Source: Campylobacter lanienae NCTC 13004
Lineage (GTDB): Bacteria > Campylobacterota > Campylobacteria > Campylobacterales > Campylobacteraceae
Assembly (NCBI RefSeq): GCF_002139935.1
Contig: NZ_CP015578.1
Coordinates: 806,001 to 870,000 of the forward strand
Length of the DNA: 64,000 bases
Reading direction: 5' to 3'
Below are positions 18,185-26,563 of the stretch, one piece after another. Numbering within the stretch: position 1 is the stretch's first letter; every line of letters starts with the position of its first letter. The notes beneath the pieces were generated by a model that worked only from the letters and a program-made list of their open reading frames with translations, did no database searches and was not told the DNA's origin. The translations under genes and the position numbers were made by a program.

Positions 18185-18949
18185 TCATATATTTCTTAAA
18201 AATCCCTTATCAATCTGCTCAAATCCTTGATCAAAAAATCCACTATCAGGCTCAGCAAAAAACTCATAATCAAAAATCACACTTTTCAAACTATGTAAAT
18301 ATAGCCTTTTAGCACTACTCTTAGCATATTTTTCATCACCGATAATCCCAAAGCCACTGCTAGCTAAATGGGCTCTAATCTGATGAGTCCTGCCAGTTTC
18401 TATATCCACCTTTAAAAGAGATTTTTTGCCCTCGACTGCTATTGGAGTGATGTGGGTTATAGCTTGTTTGCCGTTTTTTAAATCTATCTTTGTATAGGCT
18501 CCAGATTTTGTTCTTATAGTGCTTAGTGGTTGATCGATACTCAAATTTTCACACACTATACCTTTAATTATAGCCAAATAGGTTTTTCTCACCCTATTTT
18601 GCGAAAACTCTCTAATGGCTCTTTTTTGAAAATCTTCGTTTTTATATAGCATTATTACACCGCTAGTCTCTTTATCCAAACGATTTAGTAGTGGAAACTT
18701 AAATATCTCGGCGATCTTTTCACTCGTGATAAAAGGCGGTTTGTTGATTGCGATTATATTTTCATCTTCAAAAATTTTAGTTGGCTTTGATAATTTTGTG
18801 ATTTTAAATTTCGCACTCTCTTTTAATAGCCCCCTAGCTAGCACTACCCTTTGCCCACCTACACTTACTAGTCCAGCATCGATTAGCTCTTTGGCTTCAT
18901 TGTTTGAAATTCCCTCTTGTATAGCCAAAAGTTTATAAGCCTTTTCCAT
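18185..18949 (-). CDS. RluA-family pseudouridine synthase
   Basis: Converts uridine to pseudouridine in rRNA or tRNA. An N-terminal S4 RNA-binding segment (about 8-50, SNNEAKELIDAGLVSVGGQRV) is followed by the RluA catalytic domain with NRLDKETSGVIML (catalytic Asp in RLD), KTYLAIIKG and TGRTHQIRAHLASSGFGIIGD. 254 residues from the ATG at 18949; the ATG at 18952, which overlaps the waaA stop, is equally open but sits only 3 bases from the AAAGGG site. Last gene of the cheZ-to-here run. Which uridine it modifies (RluC/RluD-like or other) cannot be told. Confidence 0.9.
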   Translation of the reverse strand: MEKAYKLLAIQEGISNNEAKELIDAGLVSVGGQRVVLARGLLKESAKFKITKLSKPTKIFEDENIIAINKPPFITSEKIAEIFKFPLLNRLDKETSGVIMLYKNEDFQKRAIREFSQNRVRKTYLAIIKGIVCENLSIDQPLSTIRTKSGAYTKIDLKNGKQAITHITPIAVEGKKSLLKVDIETGRTHQIRAHLASSGFGIIGDEKYAKSSAKRLYLHSLKSVIFDYEFFAEPDSGFFDQGFEQIDKGFLRNI

Positions 18950-18951
18950 CA

Positions 18952-20070
18952 TTATCCCTTTATCTCTTTTATAATCTCATTTAAATCACATATATTTGTG
19001 ATTTTTGTATTTTGTAAATTTGAATTTAACTTATCCCAGACATTATCGTATGAGCAAAACTCTATCCCACTTACAGCTCTATATAGATCTTTTTGATTAT
19101 GGATATACTCTCCGCTTAGAATTTTACACCCAAACTGAGCCGCCTCTATAGGATTATGCCCGCCAATCCCCTTTTCAAAGCTACCGCAAAGCACGACAAT
19201 ATCAGCAATTTGATATAAATTAACCAACTCTCCAAGAGTATCTACAAGGATAATTTGTGATCTTAACCCCATATTATCGCTAAATTTTTCAAAGCTCATA
19301 TCGCTTTTGATACTATCTTTTATAATTTTATAGACACTATCAAATCTCTCAGGATGCCTTGGAGCTATAAAAAGTTGATCATTGAGGGATAAATTTAAAT
19401 TTTTAAGCAGATTTATCTCTTCATTTTCGTGCGAACTAGCTATGATTATAACTCTTTTATCTGGCTTTACATAGCGTTTAGATGGTTTTACCAAGTTGGC
19501 CGATTTGATATTACCTACAACCTTGATATTTTTCGCACCAAGCCTAGATAGGCGATCTTTGTCTATATCGCTTTGAGCCAACACCAAATCCACATATTTA
19601 AAAAGATATTTGTAATAAAATTTAAATCTTAAATAATTTTTATAACTTTTATCGCTAATTCTAGCATTTAGAAGTATAGTTTTGCTCTTATTTAGCTTAG
19701 CGACTTTAAACAAATTTAGCCACAATTCAGCTTCAAAAACTATCAAAACATCAGCCTTCACCCACCAAAAAGGCAAAAAGCACTCAAAAGGCAAAAACCT
19801 ACAATCAGCATATCTGCTCGCACGATCAAAGCCAGTTTGAGTAATCACACTAACCCTACAATCTCCTAACTTCTCAACCAAAGGCTCAATGGCGCAAGCC
19901 TCGCCAAAGCTACAGAGATGAAAGTGATATTTAGCAAATTTAGGTTTTGGATTTTTAAATAAGAAAAATCTCGCCTTTATACTACGGACAAACTTTTGCT
20001 TAAAACTCAATAACCACAAAAACGGCGATAAAATTAGAAGCAAAAGTGCCGTAAATAGAGTATATATCAC
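18952..20070 (-). CDS. waaA: 3-deoxy-D-manno-octulosonic acid (Kdo) transferase
   Basis: Adds Kdo to lipid A precursor at the cytoplasmic face of the inner membrane, starting the lipooligosaccharide core. 372 residues with an N-terminal membrane anchor (LFTALLLLILSPFLWLL), then a GT-B glycosyltransferase: HLCSFGEACAIEPLVEKL, FEAELWLNLF, IIIASSHENEE, APRHPERF and VLCGSFEKGIGGHNPIEAA. Slightly shorter than E. coli WaaA (425). It overlaps the zinc-ribbon gene by 4 bases and the pseudouridine synthase start by one or more bases. Confidence 0.93.
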   Translation of the reverse strand: MIYTLFTALLLLILSPFLWLLSFKQKFVRSIKARFFLFKNPKPKFAKYHFHLCSFGEACAIEPLVEKLGDCRVSVITQTGFDRASRYADCRFLPFECFLPFWWVKADVLIVFEAELWLNLFKVAKLNKSKTILLNARISDKSYKNYLRFKFYYKYLFKYVDLVLAQSDIDKDRLSRLGAKNIKVVGNIKSANLVKPSKRYVKPDKRVIIIASSHENEEINLLKNLNLSLNDQLFIAPRHPERFDSVYKIIKDSIKSDMSFEKFSDNMGLRSQIILVDTLGELVNLYQIADIVVLCGSFEKGIGGHNPIEAAQFGCKILSGEYIHNQKDLYRAVSGIEFCSYDNVWDKLNSNLQNTKITNICDLNEIIKEIKG

Positions 20071-20780
20071 TCCTCTATTGTCTCTTTATAGAGAATTCTT
20101 CCACAATGCGGACATGTAGTGATATCGTCGCTTTTAATTATATGAGCGTAGGTTTTATCATTTATTCTCATAAAACAGCCATAACAAGCCTGTTTTCTTA
20201 CTGGCACAACGGCTGTATTTCTAGCCCATTTGCGAATTTTTTCATAAAATGTTAATATTTTTTGATTCATATCAGCTAGCAATTTCTCTTTTTGAGCATA
20301 AATTTTACTTCTTTCATCTTCAATATTTTTTAATTGATCCGCAACTTCGCTATTTAGGCCTTCAAGATCGCTTTGAGCTTGAGTTTTTTTCAGCTCAAGC
20401 TCAGATTTTAATAGATTTTTGCTATCAATAATTCTCTCAAGTCTATTTATCTCTTCATTTGCTGCTTCAAGCTGATCTTTGGCTAAATCCTCTTCTAAAT
20501 TCAGCGCTTTTATCTCTTTTTCACTTTTTACTGCTGAAGTTTTTTTGCTAATATCTTTAATCTTGGTGTTAAATTCATTTATATGGGAATTAGTATTAGA
20601 GATTTGAGTTTTTAACTCTGATATTTCGTTATTAACTTTCTCTATATTTTCATCTATAGCTGCTATTTCGTCTTTTTTGAGTTGTAAATTTCTATTTATA
20701 CTCTCAATTTGTGGCGCATAGTTATCAATTTTTTGATCTATTTGCGATAAATTTACAAGTTGTTGTAGATACTTATTCAT
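20067..20780 (-). CDS. Coiled-coil protein with C-terminal C4 zinc ribbon
   Basis: 237 residues: a long alpha-helical coiled coil (about 10-175, with regular Leu/Ile, Lys and Glu) ending in a zinc ribbon with CYGC and CPHC pairs (about 196-225, including FMRINDKTYAHI). This matches the C4-type zinc-ribbon family conserved in Campylobacterales and elsewhere (DUF164/CdsZ-like). Members are proposed to bind nucleic acid or help translation, but function here is unknown. Located between nif3-like and waaA. Confidence 0.85.
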   Translation of the reverse strand: MNKYLQQLVNLSQIDQKIDNYAPQIESINRNLQLKKDEIAAIDENIEKVNNEISELKTQISNTNSHINEFNTKIKDISKKTSAVKSEKEIKALNLEEDLAKDQLEAANEEINRLERIIDSKNLLKSELELKKTQAQSDLEGLNSEVADQLKNIEDERSKIYAQKEKLLADMNQKILTFYEKIRKWARNTAVVPVRKQACYGCFMRINDKTYAHIIKSDDITTCPHCGRILYKETIEE

Positions 20781-20794
20781 TGATTTCCTTTTAG

Positions 20795-21520
20795 TTATCT
20801 GTATTCAAATGGATTTATTGAATTCGTGATTTTAGCAAAAAGATTAAATTTTTGCAAGTTAAATGCCAACGACTCCCCAAAATATCGCTCACTTTCAAAG
20901 TGATTAATATCAATTAAACTAAGCGAATTTTCATAAGATTCAAGCGCCGTATGATACTTAAAGTCTCCACTTAAGAAGCAATCTGTATCAAAACTACCAA
21001 TCAACTCACTTCCACTTCCAGTACAAAGCGCTGCGGTTTTGATAAAATCACAACGCTTTACAACTCTCAAAGTGTTTAATCCTAATTTAGATTTAACCTT
21101 AGCTACAAACTCTTCAAAATCCTGATTTACTTCAAATTTTAAGATAAAATCACCATATTGCTTATAGTTTTTATATCCTAAAATTTCACCCAAAACAAAT
21201 TTATTTAAAACCACCTTATCATAATTAGTATGCATAGAGATTAAGCTAATATCCTTTTTAATCATCTCTTTAATTAAATTTGATGGATATTTACCGCTAT
21301 CAATTCTCTTTAAACCTTTAAAAATCAGCGGATGATGTGTGATAAAAAGAGTTTTAGGCTCTGCCTTAGCTACGATATGACTATCCAAATCCAAGCTAAG
21401 CACAATATCATCAAATTCATCACTCATACTACCTATTATCAATCCAGAATTATCCCAACTCTCTTGCAGTTCAAAGGGTGCTATGCTATCTAAAATAGCG
21501 TAAATTTCAGATATTTTCAC
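20795..21520 (-). CDS. Nif3-like dinuclear metal centre protein
   Basis: 241 residues of the Nif3/YbgI family, which forms hexameric rings with a two-metal centre and is often annotated GTP cyclohydrolase I type 2-like. Seen: ESWDNSGLIIG near the N-terminus, FITHHPLIFKG with metal-binding histidines, SMHTNYDKV, and the C-terminal DINHFESER with the conserved H and E. No insertion between the two halves. Function is poorly defined in bacteria; some members act in nucleotide or cell-envelope metabolism. It adjoins glyQ directly. Confidence 0.9.
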   Translation of the reverse strand: MKISEIYAILDSIAPFELQESWDNSGLIIGSMSDEFDDIVLSLDLDSHIVAKAEPKTLFITHHPLIFKGLKRIDSGKYPSNLIKEMIKKDISLISMHTNYDKVVLNKFVLGEILGYKNYKQYGDFILKFEVNQDFEEFVAKVKSKLGLNTLRVVKRCDFIKTAALCTGSGSELIGSFDTDCFLSGDFKYHTALESYENSLSLIDINHFESERYFGESLAFNLQKFNLFAKITNSINPFEYR

Positions 21521-22375
21521 CTATTTTAAGCTCTCTTTATAAGCCAAAGCACACCCCTTAGCTAGCTCTCTAATCTTAAGGATATAATCTTGCCTTTGCG
21601 TAACACTGATCGCCCCACGAGCATCAAGCACATTAAAAGTATGTGCCGCAAGCATACAATAATCATATGCTGGAAGTGCCAATCCATGCTCTAAAATCGC
21701 CTTACACTCACTAGAATAAGACTCAAACCACTCAAATAATTTAGTAGTATCAGCAATTTCAAAGTTATATTTGCTAAATTCAAATTCACCTTGCTTATGG
21801 ACATCGCCGTAAGTTATCACATTGCCATTATGCTCATCCCAGATGATATCATAGACACTATCTTTATCTTGTAGATACATAGCCAATCTCTCAATTCCGT
21901 ATGTTACTTCAGCGCTGATTAACTCGCATGGTATTCCACCAACTTGCTGAAAATATGTAAATTGAGTTACCTCCATACCATCTAGCCAAACTTCCCAGCC
22001 TAGGCCCCACGCACCAAGAGTCGGACTCTCCCAATTATCTTCAACAAATCTAATATCATGCTTTTTAAGATCCAAACCAAGTCTTTCTAAACTCTTTAAA
22101 TATAACTCTTGGATATTTTTTGGACTTGGTTTCATTATCACTTGAAATTGATAGTAGCTGCCAAGCCTGTTTGGATTTTCGCCATATCTTCCATCAGTTG
22201 GGCGTCTAGATGGCGCCACATAGGCTACATTCCACGGCTTATCACCTAAAGAGCGTAAAAATGTAGCTTGATGATAAGTCCCAGCACCAGCTGGCATATC
22301 ATAAGGTTGGACGATAATACAGCCTTGCTCATTCCAATACTGCTGTAAGGTTAAGATTATCTGGCTAAATGTCAT
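21521..22375 (-). CDS. glyQ: Glycyl-tRNA synthetase alpha subunit
   Basis: Catalytic class II subunit of the alpha2-beta2 glycyl-tRNA synthetase. Seen: [17 protein letters not shown] at the N-terminus, then [37 protein letters not shown] and [13 protein letters not shown] (motif 2 region), and [13 protein letters not shown]. 284 residues, standard. The beta subunit gene (glyS) is not adjacent in this window, as is usual in campylobacters. It overlaps the DUF3972-like gene by 4 bases. Confidence 0.97.
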   Translation of the reverse strand: MTFSQIILTLQQYWNEQGCIIVQPYDMPAGAGTYHQATFLRSLGDKPWNVAYVAPSRRPTDGRYGENPNRLGSYYQFQVIMKPSPKNIQELYLKSLERLGLDLKKHDIRFVEDNWESPTLGAWGLGWEVWLDGMEVTQFTYFQQVGGIPCELISAEVTYGIERLAMYLQDKDSVYDIIWDEHNGNVITYGDVHKQGEFEFSKYNFEIADTTKLFEWFESYSSECKAILEHGLALPAYDYCMLAAHTFNVLDARGAISVTQRQDYILKIRELAKGCALAYKESLK

Positions 22376-22860
22376 AAATTTCCTTTATTGTCATTAAAAT
22401 TCTCTATTGCTTTATTCCACATTAGCTTATATTTTCTCTTTAAAAACTCAACCTCTTCTTGAGCCAATTTAAGCTGATTAGTAAGCGTCTCTACTGTTTT
22501 TCTATCTTCATCATATAGCTCTTGCATAGAGTATAGAGCCTCTTTTAGAAATTTATTTTCATTTCTAAGCGCATCTAGGGTTTCATCTTTGGCATCTAAG
22601 ACTTTTTCGTGTAAATTTAAGATAGTTCCGATGGTTTTTTCTACAAAGCTCTCGCCAGGCAAGGTGTGATTCTCGCTATTTATCACCATCTCGCCACTAC
22701 TTGTTGGGACTACGCTCATGGTGCCTTCATTGGCTTCGATATAGACAATATCATTATCTATTTTTGTATTCAAAGCGCCTCTTTCGATCATACCATCTAC
22801 AACTTCACGCTTTAAATGAACTAGCTGACAAAACTCATCAATAGCTAGATATGTCTTCAT
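22372..22860 (-). CDS. Conserved Campylobacter hypothetical protein (DUF3972-like)
   Basis: 162 residues. The N-terminal 50 residues ([19 protein letters not shown]) look like a small MerR/excisionase-type helical fold, and residues about 75-155 form a coiled coil ending in [17 protein letters not shown]. This resembles the DUF3972 family that sits between glyQ and purE in other campylobacters; the family name is from memory. No enzymatic motif seen. Overlaps both neighbours by 4 bases, so translation is coupled. Confidence 0.8.
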   Translation of the reverse strand: MKTYLAIDEFCQLVHLKREVVDGMIERGALNTKIDNDIVYIEANEGTMSVVPTSSGEMVINSENHTLPGESFVEKTIGTILNLHEKVLDAKDETLDALRNENKFLKEALYSMQELYDEDRKTVETLTNQLKLAQEEVEFLKRKYKLMWNKAIENFNDNKGNL

Positions 22861-23363
22861 TTAGCACCACCTAGAAGAACCTCGATCTTTTTAGAATCTG
22901 CTTCTAATGATTTTGCTTGTTTCTCTCTATCTTCTCTTAGTTTTATAGCTAAATTTTCATCACTTAAGGCTAAAATTTGTATTGCTAAATAAGCGGCATT
23001 TTTGGCTCCGGCTTTGCCAATTGCTAGAGTTGCTACTGGCATACCAGCTGGCATTTGAACAGTAGAATATAAGGCATCTACACCATTAAGAGCAGATCCA
23101 CCCATCGGCACACCAATAACTGGCTTGATAGTATAAGCCGCCACCGCTCCAGCTAGATGAGCCGCCATACCAGCTGCACATATAAATATAGCCGCCCCTT
23201 TGGCATCTGCTTCTTCTACATATGTGCGAGTTCTAGTTGGGCTTCTGTGAGCTGAGCTAATAATCATCTCATATTTAACATCAAATTCTTCTAAAATTTT
23301 AGCCGTTTCGCTAATAATCTCATAATCGCTCTTACTACCCATTATAATGCTTACAAATTTCAT
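22857..23363 (-). CDS. purE: N5-carboxyaminoimidazole ribonucleotide mutase
   Basis: Purine synthesis enzyme moving the carboxyl group from N5-CAIR to CAIR. Seen: IMGSKSDYEII, SAHRSPTRT with catalytic His, GMAAHLAGAVAAYTIKPVIGVP and PAGMPVATLAIGKAGAKNAAYLA. 168 residues, standard class I PurE. The genes for purC, purS and purQ are at 48-50 kb, so the pathway is scattered. Confidence 0.97.
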   Translation of the reverse strand: MKFVSIIMGSKSDYEIISETAKILEEFDVKYEMIISSAHRSPTRTRTYVEEADAKGAAIFICAAGMAAHLAGAVAAYTIKPVIGVPMGGSALNGVDALYSTVQMPAGMPVATLAIGKAGAKNAAYLAIQILALSDENLAIKLREDREKQAKSLEADSKKIEVLLGGAK

Positions 23364-24632
23364 CTACTCTCCTTTTACAATCTCTTTACGCAAAAAGCTA
23401 AATTTAGGCAATTTAATAGGAAGCTTAATCTCATTTTCATTTCCACTATGAATTTCATCAAATTCCTTGCCTTTCAAGCTTATTAATTTTTTAAATTTAA
23501 TATAGTATTTTTCATCTTTTTTATAGATGCTACCTAACTCATTTTCAATGATATTTATATCTGAATTTAATGGGGCAAATATCTCGTATTCGTGCTTTGT
23601 GTCTATTTTAAATTTAGTCTTAAAGCTATCACCATCAATGCTAATAGCATGAACTTGATGGGTGCCTTCTTCTATGCTATTTATGTGATTTTGTGTATCG
23701 TCTCTCTCAAATGGCTTGTGGATCAAATAACCATCGCTAAAGCCTCTATTTTTCAAGGTATTTAGCTCCGCTTCATAAATTTCAGCTCTAAAATTTCCAG
23801 ATATAGCATCATCAATAGCCATTCTATAAGCCTTGGTAGCGCAAGCTGCGTAATACTCACTTTTAGTACGGCCTTCTATCTTCAAACTATCTATAGCTTG
23901 AGTTTTGATAATTCTCTCTATATGCTTAATTAAATTTAGATCTTTGGAATTCATTATATGTGTGCCATGCTCATCCTCTTCTAAACGAAATAAAGCGCCA
24001 TTTTCAGGACTCTTAGCATATAATTCATAGTTAAATCTACAATCATTAGCACAACTTCCACGATTGCTTAATCTACCGCTTTGGACAGCCGAAACCAAAC
24101 ACCTACCAGAGTATGCAAAACACATTGAACCATGACAAAATATCTCTAATTCCAAGCTTGGCACCATCTCTTTTATAAGCACCGCATCCTTCAAGCTCAT
24201 CTCACGAGCTGCGACAATCCTACTAGCGCCCATATCATGGTAAATTTGAGCATCTAGATAGTTCATCACATTAGCTTGAGTAGATAGATGTATCTCTATA
24301 TTTGGAGCGATCTCTTTAGCAAGTTTCATAACCCCAGGCGTAGCGATTATAAAGGCATCAACGCCAAATTCGCTAATTGTTTTGATATGTTTTTTGAGAT
24401 TATCAAGTTGAGTATTATATGGAAATCCATTGACCGTAGCATAAAATTTAGCACCATTTTCGTGTGCTAATCTCACGCCCTCTTCAAAACTCTCAAGATC
24501 AAATTCCTTCGCACTTCTTTGACGCAAAGAGAAATTACCCACACTCGCATATACTGCATCAGCCCCATAAGCTAAAGCGATTTTAAGCTTAGTTAAATTC
24601 CCAGCTGGGCTTAAAAGTTCAGGTTTTTTCAC
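23364..24632 (-). CDS. U32-family protein, TrhP/YegQ-like tRNA hydroxylation factor
   Basis: Annotated in most genomes as a U32 peptidase or collagenase-like protease. The family member YegQ (TrhP) is needed for 5-hydroxyuridine at tRNA position 34, using prephenate. Seen: PELLSPAGNLTKLKIALAYGA at the N-terminus, IHLSTQANVMN, and the signature EIFCHGSMCFAYSGRC followed by CANDC, cysteines that fit an iron-sulfur site. 422 residues. This makes it mechanistically related in output to cmoA (54.2 kb), which modifies the same base. It overlaps cheZ by 4 bases. Confidence 0.87.
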   Translation of the reverse strand: MKKPELLSPAGNLTKLKIALAYGADAVYASVGNFSLRQRSAKEFDLESFEEGVRLAHENGAKFYATVNGFPYNTQLDNLKKHIKTISEFGVDAFIIATPGVMKLAKEIAPNIEIHLSTQANVMNYLDAQIYHDMGASRIVAAREMSLKDAVLIKEMVPSLELEIFCHGSMCFAYSGRCLVSAVQSGRLSNRGSCANDCRFNYELYAKSPENGALFRLEEDEHGTHIMNSKDLNLIKHIERIIKTQAIDSLKIEGRTKSEYYAACATKAYRMAIDDAISGNFRAEIYEAELNTLKNRGFSDGYLIHKPFERDDTQNHINSIEEGTHQVHAISIDGDSFKTKFKIDTKHEYEIFAPLNSDINIIENELGSIYKKDEKYYIKFKKLISLKGKEFDEIHSGNENEIKLPIKLPKFSFLRKEIVKGE

Positions 24633-25357
24633 TTTTGACCCAATGAGTTGATTAAAGCTTCGATATCAGCATTACTTACAACATTTTCAGTAGTGGTATC
24701 GCCTTCAATATGTATAGCAGATCCAACACGCTTATCATCATCAATTTTACCCTCAAATAAGCTACTCATATACTTGCTCAAAGCACGCATTACATTTATA
24801 ACTCTCTCGATTTTTTGGCGGTGGATATCTTGATATTGCATCATATCCATTGTCATCATAACTTCATCTTGGCCCATTTGAAGGCTACTTATAACATTAT
24901 CTAGCTTATCATTTAAGCCTTTATTTAACTCCAAAAGCTCAGAAAATGCCACTACGCTAGGGAATTTAGCGTGTAAATTCTCAAATATTTCTATATTTTT
25001 TGATATATCTGTTTTGATATCGTTTGTGATGCCCTCAGCATCAGCACAAAATCCATTGATAGTTTCAAGTTTATCAAACATCTCAGTGGCTTTTTTCTCC
25101 GAATCTTTAGTAACATCATCAAGCTGATGGACGACTTTATGGTCATCTGTTGGTGGTGGTGGTGGCCAAGCGCTTGTAGAGCTTACCCTATAATTATCAT
25201 GTGTAACGATATGACCATCATCTTGAATCACGCTATCAGCATCATCTTTTGGATCTGCTTCTTCATTATCAAGTCCGATATTATCTATATTATCAATGCT
25301 ATTGCCTAAATCACTCAAGTCATCGGCCATTAAAGCATCTAACTCCTCTTGTGTCAT
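24629..25357 (-). CDS. cheZ: CheZ-like chemotaxis phosphatase
   Basis: Divergent CheZ of the Campylobacterales type (related to HP0170/Cj0700), which dephosphorylates CheY-P at the flagellar motor or pole. 242 residues: an acidic N-terminus, a proline run in STSAWPPPPPTDDHK (about 60-74), then a long helical hairpin (about 80-205) carrying QDIHRQ, where D177 and Q181 correspond to the catalytic D143 and Q147 of E. coli CheZ (QDLTGQ). The C-terminus NADIEALINSLGQK resembles the CheY-P-binding end of E. coli CheZ (VDDLLDSLGF). The N-terminus MTQEELDALM resembles the CheY-binding peptide of FliM. First gene of a nine-gene run. Confidence 0.88.
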   Translation of the reverse strand: MTQEELDALMADDLSDLGNSIDNIDNIGLDNEEADPKDDADSVIQDDGHIVTHDNYRVSSTSAWPPPPPTDDHKVVHQLDDVTKDSEKKATEMFDKLETINGFCADAEGITNDIKTDISKNIEIFENLHAKFPSVVAFSELLELNKGLNDKLDNVISSLQMGQDEVMMTMDMMQYQDIHRQKIERVINVMRALSKYMSSLFEGKIDDDKRVGSAIHIEGDTTTENVVSNADIEALINSLGQK

Positions 25358-25385
25358 AAGAACTCCTTAAGAACATAATTGCGTG

Positions 25386-25391
25386 ATTGTA
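25386..25391 (-). promoter_or_regulatory. Candidate -10 element of the cheZ run
   Basis: TACAAT on the minus strand, 29 bases before the cheZ ATG, next to the palindrome ATCTAAATTTAGAT (25391-25404). A good AAGGAG site lies just before the ATG. Weak, as no -35 is seen. Confidence 0.35.
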
Positions 25392-25485
25392 TCTAAATTT
25401 AGATAAATTTTGCTTTACATTGTGAAATTCATATAAAATTAAAAAAAATATTTTTAATTTTTGCTAATTTTAAGAAATTATTTTG

Positions 25486-25491
25486 TATAAT
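25486..25491 (+). promoter_or_regulatory. Promoter -10 of tRNA-Arg
   Basis: TTGTATAAT places TATAAT 21 bases before the mature tRNA 5' end, a normal distance for a short 5' leader. The upstream 40 bases are AT-rich. Confidence 0.6.
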
Positions 25492-25512
25492 TCCATCTCT
25501 TAATTTACTAGT

Positions 25513-25589
25513 GCGCTCTTAGCTCAGCTGGATAGAGCATTTGATTGCGGTTCAAAAGGTCAGAGATTCGAATTCTCTAGGGCGCACCA
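25513..25589 (+). tRNA. tRNA-Arg, anticodon GCG
   Basis: 77 bases forming a full cloverleaf: acceptor stem GCGCTCT (25513-25519) with AGGGCGC (25579-25585), D-arm starting GCTCAGCTGGATAGAGC, anticodon stem TTTGA/TCAAA with loop TTGCGGT, anticodon GCG at 25547-25549, T-arm AGAGATTCGAATTCTCT, discriminator A and encoded CCA (25587-25589). It reads CGC and CGU. Most bacteria read this box with an ACG (inosine) tRNA, so the G34 form is notable. Confidence 0.95.
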
Positions 25590-25655
25590 TTTTATTATCT
25601 AAAATTTATTATCCAAGATTTTTTATTATTTAAATTTATATTTAATATTTTATTC

Positions 25656-25663
25656 TGTATAAT
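25656..25663 (+). promoter_or_regulatory. Candidate promoter of the PHP phosphoesterase gene
   Basis: TGTATAAT (TATAAT at 25658-25663) lies 33 bases before the ATG at 25697. There is a modest AAAGG site before the start. Confidence 0.5.
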
Positions 25664-25696
25664 TAGCTTAAATTTTCACTATTTCAAAGGTAATTT

Positions 25697-26476
25697 ATGA
25701 TTGTAGATCTACACAACCACACACCGCTGTGCAATCACGCTACTGGGACACCTATTGATTATGCTAGAGCTGCTTTTAATCAAGGGTGTAAATATTATGG
25801 ATTTAGCGATCACGCTCCGATGGATTTTGACCAAAAATATAGAATGAGCTTTAAAGATATGGATGACTATAAGGAGTCAATTGAGATGCTTAAGGCTGAA
25901 TTTAAGGGCAAAATGGAGATATTATTTGGCTATGAGGTGGATTATTTACCTGGCTTTATAGATGATAGAGTGATGAGTTCTAAGGTTGATTATTTCATTG
26001 GTTCGGTTCATTTTTTAAATGGTTGGGGCTTTGATAATCCTGAGTTTATAGGCGAATATAAAAATAGAGATATTGATCAAATTTATATAGACTATTTTGA
26101 GGCCATAACAGATATGGCAAGATATGGTAAATTCGATATTGTTGGCCATATAGATCTAATCAAAGTTTTTAATTACAAACCAAAAAAAGATATCAAAATC
26201 ATTGCTAGCAAAGCTTTAAAAGAGATTAAAAAAAGCGGTATGAGCGTTGAGTTAAATAGCGCTGGACTTCGCAAGCCAGTAGGCGAAATTTACCCCGGAG
26301 ATGAGATATTAGAGATGATGGCTCAAATGGGGATTGATATCACTCTTTCAAGCGATGCGCACTCTGTAGAGCAAGTTGGTTTAAATATGGATAAAACTAT
26401 ACAAAAAGCTAAAAAATTTGGCTATAACGAGGTTGTGATATATCAAAATCGTGATAAAAAGATGATAAAAATTTAA
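25697..26476 (+). CDS. PHP-domain phosphoesterase, HisJ-like histidinol-phosphatase family
   Basis: 259 residues of the polymerase and histidinol phosphatase (PHP) fold with a multi-metal site: DLHNHTPLCNHATG (metal-binding H6, H8), GFSDHAPMDF, FGYEVDYLPG, FIGSVHFLNGW, VGHIDLIK and the closing LSSDAHSVEQVG. This matches the HisJ/HisK type of monofunctional histidinol-phosphatase. Other campylobacters carry a bifunctional HisB, so the protein may act on another phosphoester; I cannot tell from this window. It lies between tRNA-Arg and glnA. Confidence 0.85.
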   Translation: MIVDLHNHTPLCNHATGTPIDYARAAFNQGCKYYGFSDHAPMDFDQKYRMSFKDMDDYKESIEMLKAEFKGKMEILFGYEVDYLPGFIDDRVMSSKVDYFIGSVHFLNGWGFDNPEFIGEYKNRDIDQIYIDYFEAITDMARYGKFDIVGHIDLIKVFNYKPKKDIKIIASKALKEIKKSGMSVELNSAGLRKPVGEIYPGDEILEMMAQMGIDITLSSDAHSVEQVGLNMDKTIQKAKKFGYNEVVIYQNRDKKMIKI

Positions 26477-26523
26477 AATAGTATGGATTTCAATATAAAT
26501 TTAAAATTAAAATTGATATTTTA

Positions 26524-26532
26524 TGCTATAAT
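26524..26532 (+). promoter_or_regulatory. Extended -10 promoter of glnA
   Basis: TGCTATAAT (TATAAT at 26527-26532) is a full extended -10, 31 bases before the glnA ATG at 26564. AAGGAG at 26551-26556 is a strong ribosome-binding site and fixes that start. No sigma-54 (GG-N10-GC) pattern is seen. Confidence 0.65.
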
Positions 26533-26563
26533 TTCAAAATTTTAATTTTTAAGGAGTTTGCCT

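Noticed and set aside
25391-25404. ATCTAAATTTAGAT palindrome upstream of cheZ as an operator
   Set aside because: TAAATTTA-centred words are very common in this sequence, so a palindrome of this kind is weak evidence by itself.
25513-25696. tRNA-Arg as an integration site for a mobile element
   Set aside because: No integrase, no direct repeat of the tRNA 3' end and only core genes on both sides.
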